NCBI RefSeq assembly: GCF_034137685.1
Contig: NZ_CP139418.1
Location: 523,001-587,000 of the forward strand
Length of the DNA stretch: 64,000 bases
Direction: 5' to 3'
Origin: Streptococcus sp. S1
GTDB taxonomy: Bacteria > Bacillota > Bacilli > Lactobacillales > Streptococcaceae
Position numbers and translations under genes: made by a program. Of this stretch, positions 62,762-64,000 are shown in pieces. Below the pieces are notes generated by a model. It had not been told where the DNA came from. It was given only the letters and a program-made list of their open reading frames with translations, and made no database searches. The stretch's first letter is position 1; each line of letters begins with the position of its first letter.

Positions 62762-62797
62762 AAAAAGGAAGTGAGAATGAAATCTCTCTTCCTTTTA
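62762..62797. terminator. Bidirectional terminator between the C69 gene and galU
   Basis: AAAAGGAAG-T-GAGA / TCTC-T-CTTCCTTTT, A and T rich on both sides, between convergent genes. Confidence 0.88.
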
Positions 62798-63703
62798 TTA
62801 GTCTACAGTTTTTTCTGCTTCTAATTTTTTTCCGAGTTCGATAATATATTGTTTAAGATCATTTTTGACTTGAGGGTGTTTCAAGGCATAATCGATCGAG
62901 GTTTTCATAAAGCCAAACTTGTCTCCAACATCATAGCGCTGTCCCTTAAATTCGCGGGCGAAGACGCGTTGTGTTTTATTGAGGGTGTCAATCGCATCCG
63001 TCAATTGAATTTCGTTTCCAGCGCCTGGTTCTTGATTTTCAAGAATATCAAAGATCTCAGGCGTCAAGAGGTAACGCCCGATGATAGCAAGATCGCTCGG
63101 TGCCTCCTCAGGTGCTGGCTTTTCAACAAAAGTTTCAACACTGTATAGCCCGTTGATGCCTTCTCCTTGAGGGGCGATCACTCCGTAAGCAGAAACATCT
63201 TCATGAGGAACTTTCATGACTGCAATGGTTGAAGCATGTGTGTCGTCATAGTCATTCATCAATTGCTTGGTGAGAGTGGTGGCTCTATCATCCGTGATAT
63301 CCATGAGGTCATCTCCAAGCATCACGACGAATGGTTCATTTCCAACAAAAGCTTTAGCTTGTAAAACTGCATCTCCAAGTCCACGAGGATGTTTTTGACG
63401 AATGAAGTGGAGACGCATCCCAGTAGTTTCATCGACCAGTTTTAAAAGATCATCTTTCCCTTTTTCCTTCAGGTTATACTCTAGTTCGAAGTTTGAGTCG
63501 AAGTGGTCTTCGATCGAACGTTTTGATTTACCAGTGACAACGAGAATGTCTTCAATACCGGATTTAAGGGCTTCCTCAACGATGAATTGGATCGTAGGTT
63601 TGTCAACGATTGGCAACATTTCCTTTGCCAAAGCTTTGGTAGCTGGGAGGAAGCGTGTCCCCAAACCAGCGGCAGGAATGACTGCTTTTCTAACTTTAGT
63701 CAT
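62798..63703 (-). CDS. galU: UTP-glucose-1-phosphate uridylyltransferase
   Basis: 301-aa enzyme making UDP-glucose, needed for capsule, glycolipids and Leloir metabolism. The nucleotide-binding start is [45 protein letters not shown] and [19 protein letters not shown] are typical. RBS GAAAGGAAACTAT precedes the ATG. It follows gpsA by 45 bp on the minus strand, the usual streptococcal gpsA-galU operon. Confidence 0.95.
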   Translation of the reverse strand: MTKVRKAVIPAAGLGTRFLPATKALAKEMLPIVDKPTIQFIVEEALKSGIEDILVVTGKSKRSIEDHFDSNFELEYNLKEKGKDDLLKLVDETTGMRLHFIRQKHPRGLGDAVLQAKAFVGNEPFVVMLGDDLMDITDDRATTLTKQLMNDYDDTHASTIAVMKVPHEDVSAYGVIAPQGEGINGLYSVETFVEKPAPEEAPSDLAIIGRYLLTPEIFDILENQEPGAGNEIQLTDAIDTLNKTQRVFAREFKGQRYDVGDKFGFMKTSIDYALKHPQVKNDLKQYIIELGKKLEAEKTVD

Positions 63704-63748
63704 ATAGTTTCCTTTCTAAAAGGTAGGATTGATGATAGGGTGGTTGAC

Positions 63749-64000
63749 TTATTTCCACTCGTTTTCTTCTTTAAATTCGTTGCTCATCATGTGGTGGATA
63801 GCTTCGCGGATATCTTTTCCTTCGTAGATGACTTGGTAAATGGCCTGTGTAATCGGCATATAGACATCCAATTCTTGAGCCAGCTCATGGGCGACTTTGG
63901 TCGTAGAGATCCCTTCAATGATCATGCCCATGTTGGCCTCGATATCTTCCAATTTTTCGCCACGTCCGAGAGCATCCCCGGCTCGCCAGTTGCGAGAGTG
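63749..64000 (-). CDS. gpsA: Glycerol-3-phosphate dehydrogenase [NAD(P)+], C-terminal part
   Basis: Only the last 83 codons are in the window; the frame is open to the edge. [19 protein letters not shown] and [12 protein letters not shown], followed by [12 protein letters not shown], are the C-terminal substrate-binding signature of GpsA. The enzyme makes sn-glycerol-3-phosphate for phospholipids and lipoteichoic acid. It is upstream of galU in the same operon. Confidence 0.92.
   Translation of the reverse strand, partial: HSRNWRAGDALGRGEKLEDIEANMGMIIEGISTTKVAHELAQELDVYMPITQAIYQVIYEGKDIREAIHHMMSNEFKEENEWK

Overview
The window is chromosomal DNA of a viridans-type Streptococcus. Evidence is the rpmG-secE-nusG and rpsB-tsf blocks, ctsR-clpC, a PBP2A gene, YSIRK/LPXTG surface proteins, an IS861-like element and the single-copy housekeeping genes purA, pgi, dusB, hslO, galU and gpsA. 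Gene content (BgaA-type beta-galactosidase, Galf/ribitol polysaccharide genes, DapH and acetyl-DAP deacetylase) fits the mitis/sanguinis/parasanguinis part of the genus. I cannot fix the species from sequence alone.

Layout. 1-7.6 kb is the 3' part of a Wzx/Wzy-dependent surface polysaccharide locus: glycosyltransferase, TarI and TarJ (CDP-ribitol), flippase, polymerase, Glf (UDP-Galf) and a Galf-type transferase. 7.7-13.8 kb holds two paralogous secreted wall hydrolases that share Bsp-like repeats but end in different catalytic domains (GH25 plus C39; CHAP). 14-22 kb is housekeeping: RluD-type synthase, PBP2A, a zinc peptidase, rpmG-secE-nusG, tRNA-Cys, rpsB-tsf. An IS861-like element at 22.2-23.7 kb has landed inside the tsf terminator. 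24-25.3 kb has a small membrane exporter and PerR-type dpr. 25.5-34.8 kb carries two large secreted glycosidases, a BgaA-type beta-galactosidase and a GH29 fucosidase. Each is broken by one in-frame stop: the first loses its wall anchor, the second is cut from its signal peptide. 35.3-43.6 kb has ctsR-clpC, an ECF S component with a DUF4430 lipoprotein, a second lipoprotein under a WalR-like box, and an NAD salvage operon (nadR-pnuC-Nudix regulator). 43.8-47.3 kb is dusB-hslO and purA.

48.2-50.3 kb is an AT-rich island that looks like a decayed RiPP (ribosomal peptide) locus: a 96-aa small protein, a 27-aa precursor-like peptide ending in Asn-Tyr-Asn-Cys-Asp-Cys-Lys, an attenuator hairpin and an ABC exporter with two frameshifts. 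50.5-53.2 kb has tadA, the SRP RNA, an 81-bp tandem repeat and pgi. 53.4-56.5 kb is a tandem family of four related envelope proteins, the last one degenerate. 56.6-59.8 kb has DAP synthesis genes, a folate enzyme and a rhomboid protease. 60.2-62.7 kb is an LPXTG-anchored C69 dipeptidase, followed by galU and partial gpsA.

The window is rich in dispersed repeats. A 175-bp element occurs three times, each copy 3-9 bp behind a stop codon. A structured multi-hairpin element occurs twice with different internal modules. A third hairpin repeat occurs twice. Candidate operators with good consensus matches are visible for PerR (dpr), CtsR (ctsR), WalR/VicR (39.25 kb), PurR (purA) and CcpA (bgaA, pgi, C69 peptidase).
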